Positions 44,744-54,597 of a DNA stretch of 64,000 nt are shown here, piece after piece. The notes below the pieces were generated by a model. That model was not told where the DNA came from. It ran no database searches and saw only the letters and a list, made by a program, of their open reading frames with translations. Numbering within the stretch: position 1 is the stretch's first letter; each line of letters starts with the position of its first letter. The stretch spans positions 24,304 through 88,303 of the forward strand of contig DBBP01000031.1 of assembly GCA_002292285.1 (NCBI GenBank), written 5' to 3'. Made by a program: the position numbers and the translations under genes. The stretch is from Proteobacteria bacterium UBA981 (lineage in GTDB: Bacteria > Pseudomonadota > Gammaproteobacteria > Ga0077536).

Positions 44744-45103
44744 TCAGGCCGGCAACGCAGCTTTGGAGTGCTCGGCGAGTGCGTCAAATGCAGCGCGGTC
44801 GTTAACGGCTAATTCCGCAAGGACCTTGCGATCGACTTCAATGCCCGCAAGAAGGAGTCCATTCATGAAACGCGAATAGCTTAGACCGCATTCACGCGCT
44901 GCGGCGTTAATCCGCACGATCCACAGCGCACGAAACTGACGTTTGCGCTGGCGACGATCGCGATACGCATACTGGCCTGCTTTGATGACGGCTTGCTTGG
45001 CAACCCGGTAAACGTTCTTGCGCCGTCCGCTGTAGCCCTTTGCCTGGCTGATAACTTTCTTGTGGCGGGCATGGGCCTGCACACCCCGTTTAACTCTTGC
45101 CAT
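44744..45103 (-). CDS. rplT: 50S ribosomal protein L20
   Basis: A 119-residue basic protein starting ARVKRGVQAHARHKKVISQA with the long N-terminal helix of L20 and the globular end ALWIVRINAAARECGLSYSR. In related bacteria L20 represses its own operon by binding the leader of rpmI. It lies 29 bp after rpmI. Confidence 0.97.
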   Translation of the reverse strand: MARVKRGVQAHARHKKVISQAKGYSGRRKNVYRVAKQAVIKAGQYAYRDRRQRKRQFRALWIVRINAAARECGLSYSRFMNGLLLAGIEVDRKVLAELAVNDRAAFDALAEHSKAALPA

Positions 45104-45132
45104 TGGTAGTCGTCCTTAAAACTGGGATGAAA

Positions 45133-45330
45133 TCAGAGACCAGGAATCATCTGACGCACGGCTGCCTCATCGGCATGCGCGATCAGCGCGCCGTGGCGCA
45201 ACTGACGTTTCCGCTTCGGTGTCTTTTTGGTCAAGATATGGTTTTTAAACGACTGGCGGCGTCTGATCCGGCCCGAGCCGGTCTTCGAAAATCGTTTAGC
45301 TGCACCACGATTGGTTTTCAGCTTGGGCAT
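45133..45330 (-). CDS. rpmI: 50S ribosomal protein L35
   Basis: A 65-residue very basic protein starting PKLKTNRGAAKRFSKTGSG and ending near AAVRQMIPGL, as usual for L35. It sits between infC and rplT with 19 bp to infC. Confidence 0.97.
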   Translation of the reverse strand: MPKLKTNRGAAKRFSKTGSGRIRRRQSFKNHILTKKTPKRKRQLRHGALIAHADEAAVRQMIPGL

Positions 45331-45349
45331 TTTGTCTCTCCGTTACGTG

Positions 45350-45871
45350 CTAAGTGCGCCGAGGCGCAATCACCATGACCATTTGTCGGCCTTCGAGCTT
45401 CGGAAACTGCTCGACTGCACCTAGTTCGTCCAAGTCGCCTTCGACGCGCCGCAGCATGTCGGCACCGAGTTGCTGATGCGCCATCTCGCGGCCGCGAAAA
45501 CGCAACGTGACCTTGACCTTGTCACCACCTTCCAGGAACCGCCTCAGATTGCGTAGCTTGATCTGATAGTCGCCCTCGTCCGTCCCAGGGCGGAATTTGA
45601 TTTCCTTGACCTGGATTTGCTTCTGTTTCTTTTTCGCGGCATGACGCTTTTTGTTGGCGTCAAAGAGGAACTTACCAAAGTCCATGACTCTGCAGACTGG
45701 CGGCTCCGCAGTCGGAACGATTTCCACCAAATCCAGTGCGCTTGATGCAGCCTCGCTGCGCGCGTCCTCTATCGAAACGATACCGAGATTCCCGCCATCT
45801 GCCCCAATCAATCTGACCTGGGGTACGTTGATCTCGGCATTTACGCGATTCTTCTTATCCGCGGCGGCTAT
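45350..45871 (-). CDS. infC: Translation initiation factor IF-3, apparent AUA start
   Basis: Keeps 30S subunits free and checks the start codon. The 173-residue reading begins AAADKKNRVNAEINVPQVRL after a non-standard ATA codon at 45871. GGAGG inside the end of thrS lies 8 bases upstream, and the first four codons are right after the thrS stop (TAG AAT ATA). The residues from AADKKNR on match the conserved start of IF-3, so a later TTG at 45811 would remove real protein. Rare start codons are known in infC of other bacteria, where IF-3 limits its own synthesis. Confidence 0.9.
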   Translation of the reverse strand: MAAADKKNRVNAEINVPQVRLIGADGGNLGIVSIEDARSEAASSALDLVEIVPTAEPPVCRVMDFGKFLFDANKKRHAAKKKQKQIQVKEIKFRPGTDEGDYQIKLRNLRRFLEGGDKVKVTLRFRGREMAHQQLGADMLRRVEGDLDELGAVEQFPKLEGRQMVMVIAPRRT

Positions 45872-45874
45872 ATT

Positions 45875-47797
45875 CTAATCCTCCAAAGGCGCATGCCCGC
45901 GCTGTGCAATCTCAGTACGGGCCCGCTCGGCAAAGTCTGTAAGAGACATTACGCCGAGGTCTTCCCCGCTACGTGCACGCACGGCCACGGTGTCAGTTTC
46001 CATTTCGCGCTCGCCGACGACGAGCAGGTATGGCGTTCTCTGCAAAGTGTGCTCGCGGATTTTAAGCCCGATCTTCTCATTTCTCAAGTCCGAATCGGCC
46101 CGGAACCCTTGATTTTTCAGCCTTTCCGCAACATCAGCTGCATAAGGACCGTGATTGTCCGTAATACTGAGGACCGACACTTGCACTGGCGACAACCAAA
46201 TTGGCAAACGCCCAGCGTATTGTTCGATGAGAATGCCGATAAAGCGTTCCAGAGAACCAAGGATAGCCCGATGGATCATGACGGGTACAAGGCGGTCACC
46301 ACCCTGCGCCACGAATTTCGAACCGAGACGCTCTGGCATCGAAAAATCCACCTGGACGGTGCCACATTGCCAGACTCGGCCGATACAGTCTTTTAGCGTG
46401 AACTCAATCTTGGGCCCATAAAAAGCACCTTCGCCAGGCTGCACTCTAAAATCTAAACCTTTGTTCTTTAAGGCCAATTCAAGCGCAGCTTCGGATTTGT
46501 CCCATAACTCGTCAGCACCGACCCGCTGTTCAGGGCGCAACGATAGCGCGACATCAATCTCCTCGAAGCCGAAATCGCGATAGACCTTGAAGGTCATATC
46601 AATGAGACTGCTTACTTCGGCCTGCAAATCGCCTTCAGCACAAAAAATGTGGCCGTCGTCTTGCGTAAACCGCCGCGCGCGCAAGAGTCCGTGGAGGGTT
46701 CCGGACGGTTCATTGCGATGCACGATGCCAAATTCTGCGATTCTGAACGGCAGATCTCGATGACTGCGCAGAGCGTTGTTGAACACCTGCACGTGCCCGG
46801 GGCAGTTCATTGGCTTGATTGCGTACTCACGATTGTCAGACTGGGTCTGAAAAATCATGTCGTGAAATTTGTCCCAGTGGCCCGATTTCTCCCACAGCGA
46901 GCGGTCAATTACCTGCGGGGTGTGCACTTCCTGATAATCCGCATAGCAGACGTCGCGAATATAGCGTTCAACTTGCTGGAACAGCTTCCAGCCCTTCTCG
47001 TGCCAAAACACCATCCCTGGCGCTTCTTCCTGGAAGTGAAAAAGGTCCAGTTGCCGCGCGAGTTTGCGATGATCGCGCTTCTCGGCCTCCGCAAGGCGAT
47101 GCAAATATTGCTTGAGCGATTTCTTGTCGCCCCAAGCTGTGCCGTAGATGCGTTGCAGCATCTCGTTTCGCGAATCCCCGCGCCAGTACGCGCCAGCAAT
47201 TTTCATCAGCTTGAAGGCACCCAGCCTGCCGGTATCGGGCACGTGGGGGCCGCGGCACAAGTCAATGAAATCGCCCTGGCGATAAAGTGAAATATCGTCG
47301 GTCGTAGGAATGGAGGCGATGATTTCCGCCTTGTACTCCTCGCCCATGTCGCGAAAAAACGTCACGGCCTCATCACGAGGCAAAACTGAGCGCTCGACGC
47401 CAATGGCAGCGTTGGCAAGCTCGGTCATTTTGTTTTCGATAAGTTCAAGATCTTCGGGTGTAAAAGAGCGCTCGTAGGCGAAGTCGTAGTAAAAACCGTC
47501 TTCAATCACGGGGCCTATGGTGACTTGCGCCTCCGGGAACAGCGCTTTCACCGCGTGAGCGAGCAAATGTGCCGTGCTGTGACGAATGATTTCGAGGCCT
47601 GCGTCGTCACGTGCCGTAATAATCGCTAGCGAGCAATCGTTTTCAATTCGAAAACTGGTGTCGACCTCACGTCCATCGACCGTGCCTGCCAACGCAGCTT
47701 TAGCAAGGCCGGGGCCGATCGCGGACGCCACTTCGTGCACAGTGACAGGCGCGTCGAAGTGTTTTTGATTTCCGTCAGGAAGCGTGATGGAAGGCAT
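45875..47797 (-). CDS. thrS: Threonine-tRNA ligase
   Basis: Charges tRNA-Thr. The 640-residue protein has an N-terminal TGS domain (PSITLPDGNQKHFDAPVTV), an editing domain with STAHLLAHAVKALFPEA, and the class II core with NEPSGTLHGLLRARRFTQDD and the C-terminal anticodon domain containing QVSVLSITDNHGPYA. Standard length. It begins the thrS-infC-rpmI-rplT-pheS-pheT-ihfA-merR run. Confidence 0.97.
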   Translation of the reverse strand: MPSITLPDGNQKHFDAPVTVHEVASAIGPGLAKAALAGTVDGREVDTSFRIENDCSLAIITARDDAGLEIIRHSTAHLLAHAVKALFPEAQVTIGPVIEDGFYYDFAYERSFTPEDLELIENKMTELANAAIGVERSVLPRDEAVTFFRDMGEEYKAEIIASIPTTDDISLYRQGDFIDLCRGPHVPDTGRLGAFKLMKIAGAYWRGDSRNEMLQRIYGTAWGDKKSLKQYLHRLAEAEKRDHRKLARQLDLFHFQEEAPGMVFWHEKGWKLFQQVERYIRDVCYADYQEVHTPQVIDRSLWEKSGHWDKFHDMIFQTQSDNREYAIKPMNCPGHVQVFNNALRSHRDLPFRIAEFGIVHRNEPSGTLHGLLRARRFTQDDGHIFCAEGDLQAEVSSLIDMTFKVYRDFGFEEIDVALSLRPEQRVGADELWDKSEAALELALKNKGLDFRVQPGEGAFYGPKIEFTLKDCIGRVWQCGTVQVDFSMPERLGSKFVAQGGDRLVPVMIHRAILGSLERFIGILIEQYAGRLPIWLSPVQVSVLSITDNHGPYAADVAERLKNQGFRADSDLRNEKIGLKIREHTLQRTPYLLVVGEREMETDTVAVRARSGEDLGVMSLTDFAERARTEIAQRGHAPLED

Positions 47798-47912
47798 TGT
47801 GTGCGATCGCCTGGCGGCGACATTCGACCTCTGATTGAAATTCCGCGATTGCCAGGGCCTGGCTCGACATCACAGTCGCCGTCTGGGTAGAAGTCGCAGA
47901 CGGGAACAAATT

Positions 47913-47989
47913 TGGTAGGCGCGATTGGACTCGAACCAACGACCCCCACCATGTCAAGGTGGTGCTCTAACCAGCTGAGCTACGCGCCT
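47913..47989 (-). tRNA. tRNA-Val (GAC)
   Basis: A 77-nt cloverleaf on the minus strand: acceptor AGGCGCG / CGCGCCT, D arm GCTC/GAGC, anticodon stem CCACC/GGTGG with loop TTGACAT (anticodon GAC), T loop TTCGAGT, discriminator A and an encoded CCA. Confidence 0.96.
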
Positions 47990-48074
47990 GTCGCAATTGC
48001 ATCGGGTGGCCGCACCAGCGACCGCCTTTCTGCGCGGCGCAAGGATACACAATTTGATTTGCGTCGGCTATACC

Positions 48075-51000
48075 TCAGGCCAGAGATTCGTGCTGCGTGT
48101 TCATTTCGTGAGCTGTTTCCGCTGCGCTGTGGTCCCGGGCTAGCAGGACGTAGAAGGCAGGCACGATGAGTAAGGTGAACAAGGTCCCGATGCCAAGTCC
48201 CGTGGAGATGACCAGACCGATATGAAAGCGGCTCACGGCGCCGGGCCCCGCCGCAGTCAGCAAGGGCACCATCGCGACCACCATCGCAATGGTTGTCATC
48301 AGGATCGGTCGTAAACGAATGCGTGCCGCCTCTTCCACTGCCTCGCGTTTCGACATGCCGCGGATTTGCAGGAGGTTCGCAAATTCAACAATCAAAATTC
48401 CGTTCTTGGTAATCAGACCAATCAGCGTGATCAGTCCGACTTGGGTGTAGATGTTCGAAGTCGCGAATCCCAGCGTCAGAAACAGCAATGCGCCGGCAAT
48501 CGACATAGGAACGGACATGAGAATGATGAACGGATCACGCCAACTTTCAAATTGTGCCGCCAGCACTAGATAAATGACGATCAGGGAAACAAAAAACGTA
48601 GTGACTAGCGCGTTACCCTGTTGTGTGTATTGGCGCGATTCGCCGGCGTAATCCCATGCAAACTTTGACGGCAGAAGTTCGCGCGAGGTTTCTTCGAGAT
48701 AGGTAATGGCGTCGCCCATGGTCACGCCGGGCGCGGGAATCCCCTCCAGAATCACGGCGTTCATCTGTTGAAACTGCAATCGCTCGCTAGGCTCAACCTC
48801 GTTGCTGAACGAAACGACGGACGACATTGGAACGAGGGCATTCTCACCGGTACGAACGTAGTAATCATCCAGCATGGATTGGCTCGCGCGATATTCGCGC
48901 TCAACCTGCGGAATGACTTTGTAGCTGCGCCCTTCGAGATTGAACCAGTTGACGTGGTTACCGCCGAGCAGTGTCGCCAGTTCAAGACCTAAGTCATCCA
49001 TACGAATGCCGAGCATCCCGGCGCGGTCGCGGTCAATGTCGATAATCGCCTTGGGGCGATTGAACTCCACGGATTTTTGCAAAAACATAAAGCGACCAGA
49101 TTGCATCGCCGCGCCCAACATCTCGTCCGCAGCCTGGTCGAGTTCCTCCGCCGAGGCCGGCGAGGTCAATACGAACTGAACGGGTAGTCCGCGCCCGGGC
49201 GTCGGCAAACTTGGACGCGGGAATGTCGAAACCTGGAAGCCTGTAACGCCAAATAGCTTTCCCTGCAGGGACTTTTGAATGTCCCACTGAGCTCGATCGC
49301 GCTCAGTGGGCGAAGGCATTTTGAAGCCACCAAAAACCATGTTGCGAGAATTGTTAAAACCCAGCATCAGAAAGCTTTCCTGATACTCGGGGATAGTTTC
49401 GAACAGTTCGATCATGCGCCTGGCATGAACTTCGTCGTAATCGACTGTCGCTGTTTGCGGACCGCGCGCCATCACGTAAATGATGCTCTGGTCTTCCACT
49501 GGTGCCAATTCGGACTGCGTCATCACGAACATGAAATAGATACTCACCGTCACGGCAAGTCCGAACGCTGCGATGACAGAAGTAAAATCGAGGCAGCGAT
49601 GTAGAAAGACTTTGTAGGCGTCGGCGAGCTTGCTGAAAGCGCGCTCAACAAATCGCTCAAAGCGCCCCGGTTCACCTGCTTTGAAAATGCGCGCACACAA
49701 CATTGGCGATAGCGTCAGAGCCACGATCCCCGAAATCAGTACTGCGCCGGCAAGGGCGAAAGCAAACTCGGTGAACAAAGTACCGACCAATCCGCCCATG
49801 AAGCCGATTGGCGCGTACACCGCAATCAGAGTTGTTGTCATGGCGATGATCGGCAAGGTTAATTGACGCGCACCGATCAGCGCCGCGTCCATCGGTGTTT
49901 TGCCATTCTCGATATGACGATGAATATTCTCGGCGATCACAATCGCGTCATCGACTACCAGACCAATGGCGAGCACCATTGCCAGGAGAGTGAGGAGATT
50001 GATGGAAAAGCCCATCAGCAACATCAGAAACGCGGCGCCGATGAGTGAGAGCGGTAAAGCAATGGCTGGTATCAGCGCTGCGCGCACCGACCCGAGAGTA
50101 AGAAGGATAACCGCGAGTACGATCAACACTGCTTCCGCGAGCGTGGTAAAAACTTCGTCAATCGAATCCTGAATGAACTCACTCGCGTCGTAAGGAATGA
50201 ACACCTCCAGGCCGCTTGGCATTTGCGCACGGACGTTCGGCATCTCGTCTTTGACACGCTGCGCGACAGTGAGTGGATTTGCCCCCGGCGTCGGGGTCAC
50301 ACCGATAAACAGCGCTGTGTGACCGTTGTACCAGGCCGTCGACTCGTAATCTTCTGCGCCGAGTTCAATGCGCGCAACATCGGAGAGCCGCACGATCACG
50401 CCACCCTCTTCGCGAACAACCAATCTATCGAACTCACCGACGTCGGAAATATCCGTCGTTGCACTGAGGTCAACTGCGACATATTCCCCTTTCGTTTCAC
50501 CGGCACCTGAAAGGTAGTTGTTCGCTATGAGCACGCGTCGCACGTCACCGGCAGTTACGTTCATCGCGGCCATGCGGCGCGGATCCAGCCACACCCGCAT
50601 CGCGTAAGTCTTGTGTCCAAACATCTGCGCCTTGGCGACGCCGGGTATCGCCTGTATCTGCGGGCGTACGACGCGGATCAGGTAATCGGTCATCTCAGGC
50701 GGGGACATTAATTCACTGTGAAACGCCAGATACATCAGCGCCCGCGGACTACCCGTTTGCGAATTGATCACCGGATCGTTTGCTTCTTCTGGCAGCACCA
50801 TACGTTGACTTGCGACCTTGGCCTGAATCTCGGAAATCGCAGCGTTCGGGTCGTAGTTGAGCTTCATGTACGCCTCGATCACAGAGACGCCTTGTTTCGA
50901 GCTCGCCTTCATGAAATCGATGCCGTCGGCCTCAGCGATCGCCTGTTGCAACGGGGTGGTGATGAAGCCTTTTACCAGCTCGCTACTCGCGCCGGGATAA

Positions 51001-51149
51001 GTCGTTGTTACCGTAATCAGGGTGTCTTCGGTCTTGGGATACTGGCGTAGCTCCAGTGACAGGATTGAGCGCAAACCCAGCACCAGAATCATCAGACTAA
51101 CGACGCTTGCGAGCACCGGCCGTCGGATGAAAAGATCGGTCAGACTCAT
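48075..51149 (-). CDS. RND efflux pump inner-membrane transporter (HAE-1 type)
   Basis: A 1024-residue proton-driven drug/organics exporter of the AcrB/MexF superfamily. It starts SLTDLFIRRPVLASVVSLMI, has two large periplasmic loops, and shows the proton-relay Asp pair in GLVVDDAIVIAENIHRHIE (helix 4) and the matching second half (ITKNGILIVEFANLL). Overlaps the adaptor gene by 4 bp (ATGA). No outer-membrane channel gene is adjacent, so it may use a shared TolC. Substrate cannot be told. Confidence 0.93.
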   Translation of the reverse strand: MSLTDLFIRRPVLASVVSLMILVLGLRSILSLELRQYPKTEDTLITVTTTYPGASSELVKGFITTPLQQAIAEADGIDFMKASSKQGVSVIEAYMKLNYDPNAAISEIQAKVASQRMVLPEEANDPVINSQTGSPRALMYLAFHSELMSPPEMTDYLIRVVRPQIQAIPGVAKAQMFGHKTYAMRVWLDPRRMAAMNVTAGDVRRVLIANNYLSGAGETKGEYVAVDLSATTDISDVGEFDRLVVREEGGVIVRLSDVARIELGAEDYESTAWYNGHTALFIGVTPTPGANPLTVAQRVKDEMPNVRAQMPSGLEVFIPYDASEFIQDSIDEVFTTLAEAVLIVLAVILLTLGSVRAALIPAIALPLSLIGAAFLMLLMGFSINLLTLLAMVLAIGLVVDDAIVIAENIHRHIENGKTPMDAALIGARQLTLPIIAMTTTLIAVYAPIGFMGGLVGTLFTEFAFALAGAVLISGIVALTLSPMLCARIFKAGEPGRFERFVERAFSKLADAYKVFLHRCLDFTSVIAAFGLAVTVSIYFMFVMTQSELAPVEDQSIIYVMARGPQTATVDYDEVHARRMIELFETIPEYQESFLMLGFNNSRNMVFGGFKMPSPTERDRAQWDIQKSLQGKLFGVTGFQVSTFPRPSLPTPGRGLPVQFVLTSPASAEELDQAADEMLGAAMQSGRFMFLQKSVEFNRPKAIIDIDRDRAGMLGIRMDDLGLELATLLGGNHVNWFNLEGRSYKVIPQVEREYRASQSMLDDYYVRTGENALVPMSSVVSFSNEVEPSERLQFQQMNAVILEGIPAPGVTMGDAITYLEETSRELLPSKFAWDYAGESRQYTQQGNALVTTFFVSLIVIYLVLAAQFESWRDPFIILMSVPMSIAGALLFLTLGFATSNIYTQVGLITLIGLITKNGILIVEFANLLQIRGMSKREAVEEAARIRLRPILMTTIAMVVAMVPLLTAAGPGAVSRFHIGLVISTGLGIGTLFTLLIVPAFYVLLARDHSAAETAHEMNTQHESLA

Positions 51150-52249
51150 GGTGCTACGGCATCTGTTCCGGCGGAATTGTTGATCGTTTCAGTAACGTTG
51201 ACGAGCATGCCGTTACGCAATTTGTTCTGGCCAGCCGCGACGACTCGTGAGCCAACGGCAATGCCAGATACAATCTCAACGCGCCCGTGACGCACTTCGC
51301 CAGTCTCGATCTGCCGCCGTTCAACGACCGTCTCCCCGCCATTGCTCACGACTGCAAACACAGCATCGCCATACGGGCTATACGTCACGGCAGTTTGAGG
51401 TAACGAGCTAACGCTCCTGAGCTCGCCGTCGAGCGTCGTCACCTCTGCAAACATGCCGGGCCGCAGACGACGATCGGGGTTGGAGAAGGTGGCGCGGATT
51501 CTTACGTTACGGGTGGCCCGATCGATGTCGGGATCGAAGGCGGTGATTTGGCCGAAGAATTTCTCGCCGGGATAAGCAGGTACTGCAATTTCGATCTCCT
51601 GCCCGACTGCGAGGCGACTCAGAAACTGCTCCGGCACGGCATAGTCAACGTGAATCGGGTCCAGCATGTGCAAAGGCACGATGGGATCGCCAGGCTCGAG
51701 ATAGGTACCAAGATCGACCATCCGAATACCGAGCGTCCCGTCGAACGGCGCATAGACCTTCTTGCGAACGATGTAGGCACGCTTGGCCTCGGCGAGCGCT
51801 TTGGCCTCATCCAGAGCGGCGCGCGCGGCGTCGAAATCGGACTGCGATATCTGTCGGTCTTTGAGTAACTTTTTGGAGCGTTCGAATTGCAGTTCGCGTA
51901 AGGCCTGCGATGCGATCAGGCCGTCCAGCTCAGCCATCTGTACGCCAACATCCTGAGCGATCAAGACATCTCCGCGTTTGATTTTCTGGCCCGATTCGAA
52001 ATGGATGCTGACTACCGTGCCGGGCAGCGGCGCATTGACGTTGATGCCCATCTCGGCTGCGACTGAACCGACTGCGAACAGCGATTGGCGCCACCGTACC
52101 TGCCGGACTTCAACAACACTTACGGCCGCGGGTGGGACCACGCGTTGCGACATCCCGGCAAGCTCTTCAGCCTTGCGTAACTTCAAGGCGTAAACAGCGC
52201 CACCGACCATTGCCAGAACCAGCACGATGAGCAGCAGTCGTTTGATCAT
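51146..52249 (-). CDS. RND efflux periplasmic adaptor (membrane fusion protein)
   Basis: A 367-residue adaptor anchored by an N-terminal helix (LLLIVLVLAMVGGAVYAL). Seen are the lipoyl half-motifs (NAPLPGTVVSIHFESGQKIK and VYAPFDGTLGIRMVDLGTYL), a coiled-coil hairpin between them, and beta-barrel and membrane-proximal domains (RNVRIRATFSNPDRRLRPGM). It lies 27 bp after uvrB on the same strand and is translationally coupled to the pump. Confidence 0.93.
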   Translation of the reverse strand: MIKRLLLIVLVLAMVGGAVYALKLRKAEELAGMSQRVVPPAAVSVVEVRQVRWRQSLFAVGSVAAEMGINVNAPLPGTVVSIHFESGQKIKRGDVLIAQDVGVQMAELDGLIASQALRELQFERSKKLLKDRQISQSDFDAARAALDEAKALAEAKRAYIVRKKVYAPFDGTLGIRMVDLGTYLEPGDPIVPLHMLDPIHVDYAVPEQFLSRLAVGQEIEIAVPAYPGEKFFGQITAFDPDIDRATRNVRIRATFSNPDRRLRPGMFAEVTTLDGELRSVSSLPQTAVTYSPYGDAVFAVVSNGGETVVERRQIETGEVRHGRVEIVSGIAVGSRVVAAGQNKLRNGMLVNVTETINNSAGTDAVAP

Positions 52250-52276
52250 GGCGTAATCATACTGCCCGGCCGGCGG

Positions 52277-54301
52277 CTAGCCGCCGGCTTTCACGGGCAT
52301 GTCCAACAAATTCGCCTTCAGGGCAGCAATCTCATCACGAACACCCGCCGCTTCTTCGAATTCGAGATCGCGCGCATGCCGATACATCTGCTGCTCGAGT
52401 TGTTTGACCTTCTTCATCAACTCTGTCGAACTCAATCCAGCATATTCGGAGCGCCGCTCCGCTGCCTTGGACTGGCGCCTCGAGTTTCCGGTAGCGCCGC
52501 CGTAGGCACCTTCCATGATGTCGGAAATCTGTTTGGTGATACCGATCGGTGTGATGTTGTGTTCGGTGTTGTAAGCGATTTGGACGGTGCGACGGCGCTC
52601 CATCTCGTTCATGGCGCGAGACATTGAGCCGGTCACATTGTCGGCATACATCAACGCGCGTCCACCGATGTTCCGAGCTGCCCGACCGACTGTCTGGATT
52701 AAAGAGCGATCCGAACGCAGAAAACCTTCCTTATCCGCATCAAGGATCGCCACCAATGACACTTCAGGCAGGTCGAGTCCCTCACGCAACAAATTAATTC
52801 CGACCAGAACGTCGAACTCCCCAAGGCGCAGATCGCGCAGTATTTCGACCCGTTCGACGGTGTCGATGTCCGAATGCAAATAGCGTACGCGCACGCCGTG
52901 CTCAGACAAGTAGTCGGTAAGATCCTCGGCCATCCGCTTGGTCAGGGTCGTCACCAGAACGCGCTCGTTGCGGGCTGTACAAATACCGATTTCCGACAGC
53001 AGATCGTCGACCTGACTGGCGGCCGGACGAATCTCGACCGGCGGATCAATCAGCCCAGTCGGCCGTACCACCAATTCGACTACCCGCCCTGCGTGCTCTT
53101 CTTCATACCGCCCGGGAGTCGCCGAAGTAAAGACCATCTGCGGCGCCATCGACTCGAACTCTTCAAACTTCAATGGCCGATTGTCCAATGCCGACGGTAG
53201 GCGGAAACCGTACTCGACGAGATTCTCCTTGCGCGAGCGATCACCGCGATACATCCCGCCGAGCTGTGGCACCGTGACATGACTTTCGTCGATCACCATT
53301 AAGGCATTCTTGGGTAGATATTCGATCAGGGTCGCTGGCGGCTCGCCGGCTTCGCGTCCGGACAGATGACGACTGTAGTTCTCAATGCCATTGCAATACC
53401 CAATCTCAAACATCATCTCCAGATCGAATCGGGTGCGCTGTTCCAGGCGTTGCGCTTCGACCAGCTTGTTCGCCGCTCGCAAATGTTGAAGGCGCTCCTC
53501 GAGCTCAACTTTTATGGTCTCAGTCGCGCGCAATACGGTTTCGCGACTGGTCACGTAGTGCGACTTCGGATAAATGGTGAAACGTGGAATCTTGCGCAGG
53601 ACCTCGCCGGTCAGCGGATCGAATTGAGCCAATGATTCGATTTCGTCGTCGAACAGCTCAACCCTTAGCGCATCGCGCTCCGACTCGGCAGGAAAAATAT
53701 CGATCACCTCACCGCGCACACGATAAGTGCCGCGCTCGAGTTCGTAGTCGTTACGCTTGTACTGCAATTCAGCCAGCCGGCGGAGCACTGCACGCTGGTC
53801 GATGATGTCGCCACGGCGCAGATGCAACACCATGGCGTGGTATTCGTCAGGTTCGCCTAGTCCGTAAATGGCCGAGACCGTCGCGACGATGATCGTGTCG
53901 TTGCGCTCGAGTAACGATTTCGTTGCAGAAAGCCGCATCTGCTCGATATGGTCGTTTATCGAGGCGTCCTTCTCTATATAAGTGTCGGACGCAGGCACAT
54001 AGGCTTCTGGTTGGTAGTAGTCGTAATAGGAGACGAAATACTCAACAGCGTTATGCGGGAAAAAATCGCGCATTTCCCCGTATAGCTGTGCCGCTAACGT
54101 CTTGTTTGGTGCCAATACCAGCATCGGGCGCTGCACCTCTGCGAGCAGATTCGCGATGGTAAAGGTCTTACCTGACCCGGTAACGCCGAGCAGCGTCTGA
54201 TGGTAGAGCCCGGCTTCGACGCCTTCGATCAATGTGGCAATCGCCTCCGGCTGACCACCAGCGGGGGAGAAATCCGAGACAAGTTCAAATTTTCGGGTCA
54301 T
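52277..54301 (-). CDS. uvrB: Excinuclease ABC subunit B
   Basis: Damage-verification helicase of nucleotide excision repair. The 674-residue protein starts TRKFELVSDFSPAGGQPEAI and has Walker A GVTGSGKTFTIANL, the beta-hairpin YYDYYQPEAYVP, helicase motifs including VIDESHVTVPQ and QTVGRAARNIGGRALMYAD, and the C-terminal UVR domain LEFEEAAGVRDEIAALK. ATG 54301 gives the family length; a longer frame to 54406 adds unrelated residues. Confidence 0.97.
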   Translation of the reverse strand: MTRKFELVSDFSPAGGQPEAIATLIEGVEAGLYHQTLLGVTGSGKTFTIANLLAEVQRPMLVLAPNKTLAAQLYGEMRDFFPHNAVEYFVSYYDYYQPEAYVPASDTYIEKDASINDHIEQMRLSATKSLLERNDTIIVATVSAIYGLGEPDEYHAMVLHLRRGDIIDQRAVLRRLAELQYKRNDYELERGTYRVRGEVIDIFPAESERDALRVELFDDEIESLAQFDPLTGEVLRKIPRFTIYPKSHYVTSRETVLRATETIKVELEERLQHLRAANKLVEAQRLEQRTRFDLEMMFEIGYCNGIENYSRHLSGREAGEPPATLIEYLPKNALMVIDESHVTVPQLGGMYRGDRSRKENLVEYGFRLPSALDNRPLKFEEFESMAPQMVFTSATPGRYEEEHAGRVVELVVRPTGLIDPPVEIRPAASQVDDLLSEIGICTARNERVLVTTLTKRMAEDLTDYLSEHGVRVRYLHSDIDTVERVEILRDLRLGEFDVLVGINLLREGLDLPEVSLVAILDADKEGFLRSDRSLIQTVGRAARNIGGRALMYADNVTGSMSRAMNEMERRRTVQIAYNTEHNITPIGITKQISDIMEGAYGGATGNSRRQSKAAERRSEYAGLSSTELMKKVKQLEQQMYRHARDLEFEEAAGVRDEIAALKANLLDMPVKAGG

Positions 54302-54478
54302 TTCGCGGGTATTGGGACGAATCGAAGGCGTCGCCGCCTGATAGCTGGCAACAAGGCGCCAGTGTACACGACCCCTGTGCCCCGACATGAGGTGTGGCGC
54401 CGGCATTGAAATGGGGCGCGCGGCACTTTTACAAATGTGATTTGCAGGTACTTACCGACGCTGCGCGGTCCAGCGCAA

Positions 54479-54507
54479 TTGACCATGCCGGGGCGCGTCA
54501 GTAAGAT
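54479..54507 (+). promoter_or_regulatory. Promoter of tRNA-Asn
   Basis: TTGACC (54479-54484), 17 bp, TAAGAT (54502-54507), followed by a GC-rich stretch (ACGCCGC) typical of stringently controlled stable-RNA promoters. The predicted start is about 10 bp before the tRNA 5' end. Confidence 0.7.
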
Positions 54508-54524
54508 ACGCCGCTCTTCGCGAT

Positions 54525-54597
54525 TCCCCGGTAGCTCAGTTGGTAGAGCGGGTGACTGTTAATCACTAGGTCGGCGGTTCGAGCCCGTCCCGGGGAG
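54525..54597 (+). tRNA. tRNA-Asn (GTT), 3' CCA not encoded
   Basis: A 73-nt cloverleaf: acceptor TCCCCGG / CCGGGGA, D arm GCTC/GAGC, anticodon loop CTGTTAA (anticodon GTT), T loop TTCGAGC, discriminator G. The next bases are CGA rather than CCA, unlike the two other tRNAs in the window. It borders the broken integrase, so it is the likely attachment site of the island that follows. Confidence 0.95.

Noticed and set aside
45350..45811. infC starting at TTG 45811
   Set aside because: Conserved IF-3 residues continue upstream to ATA 45871, which has a good ribosome site.
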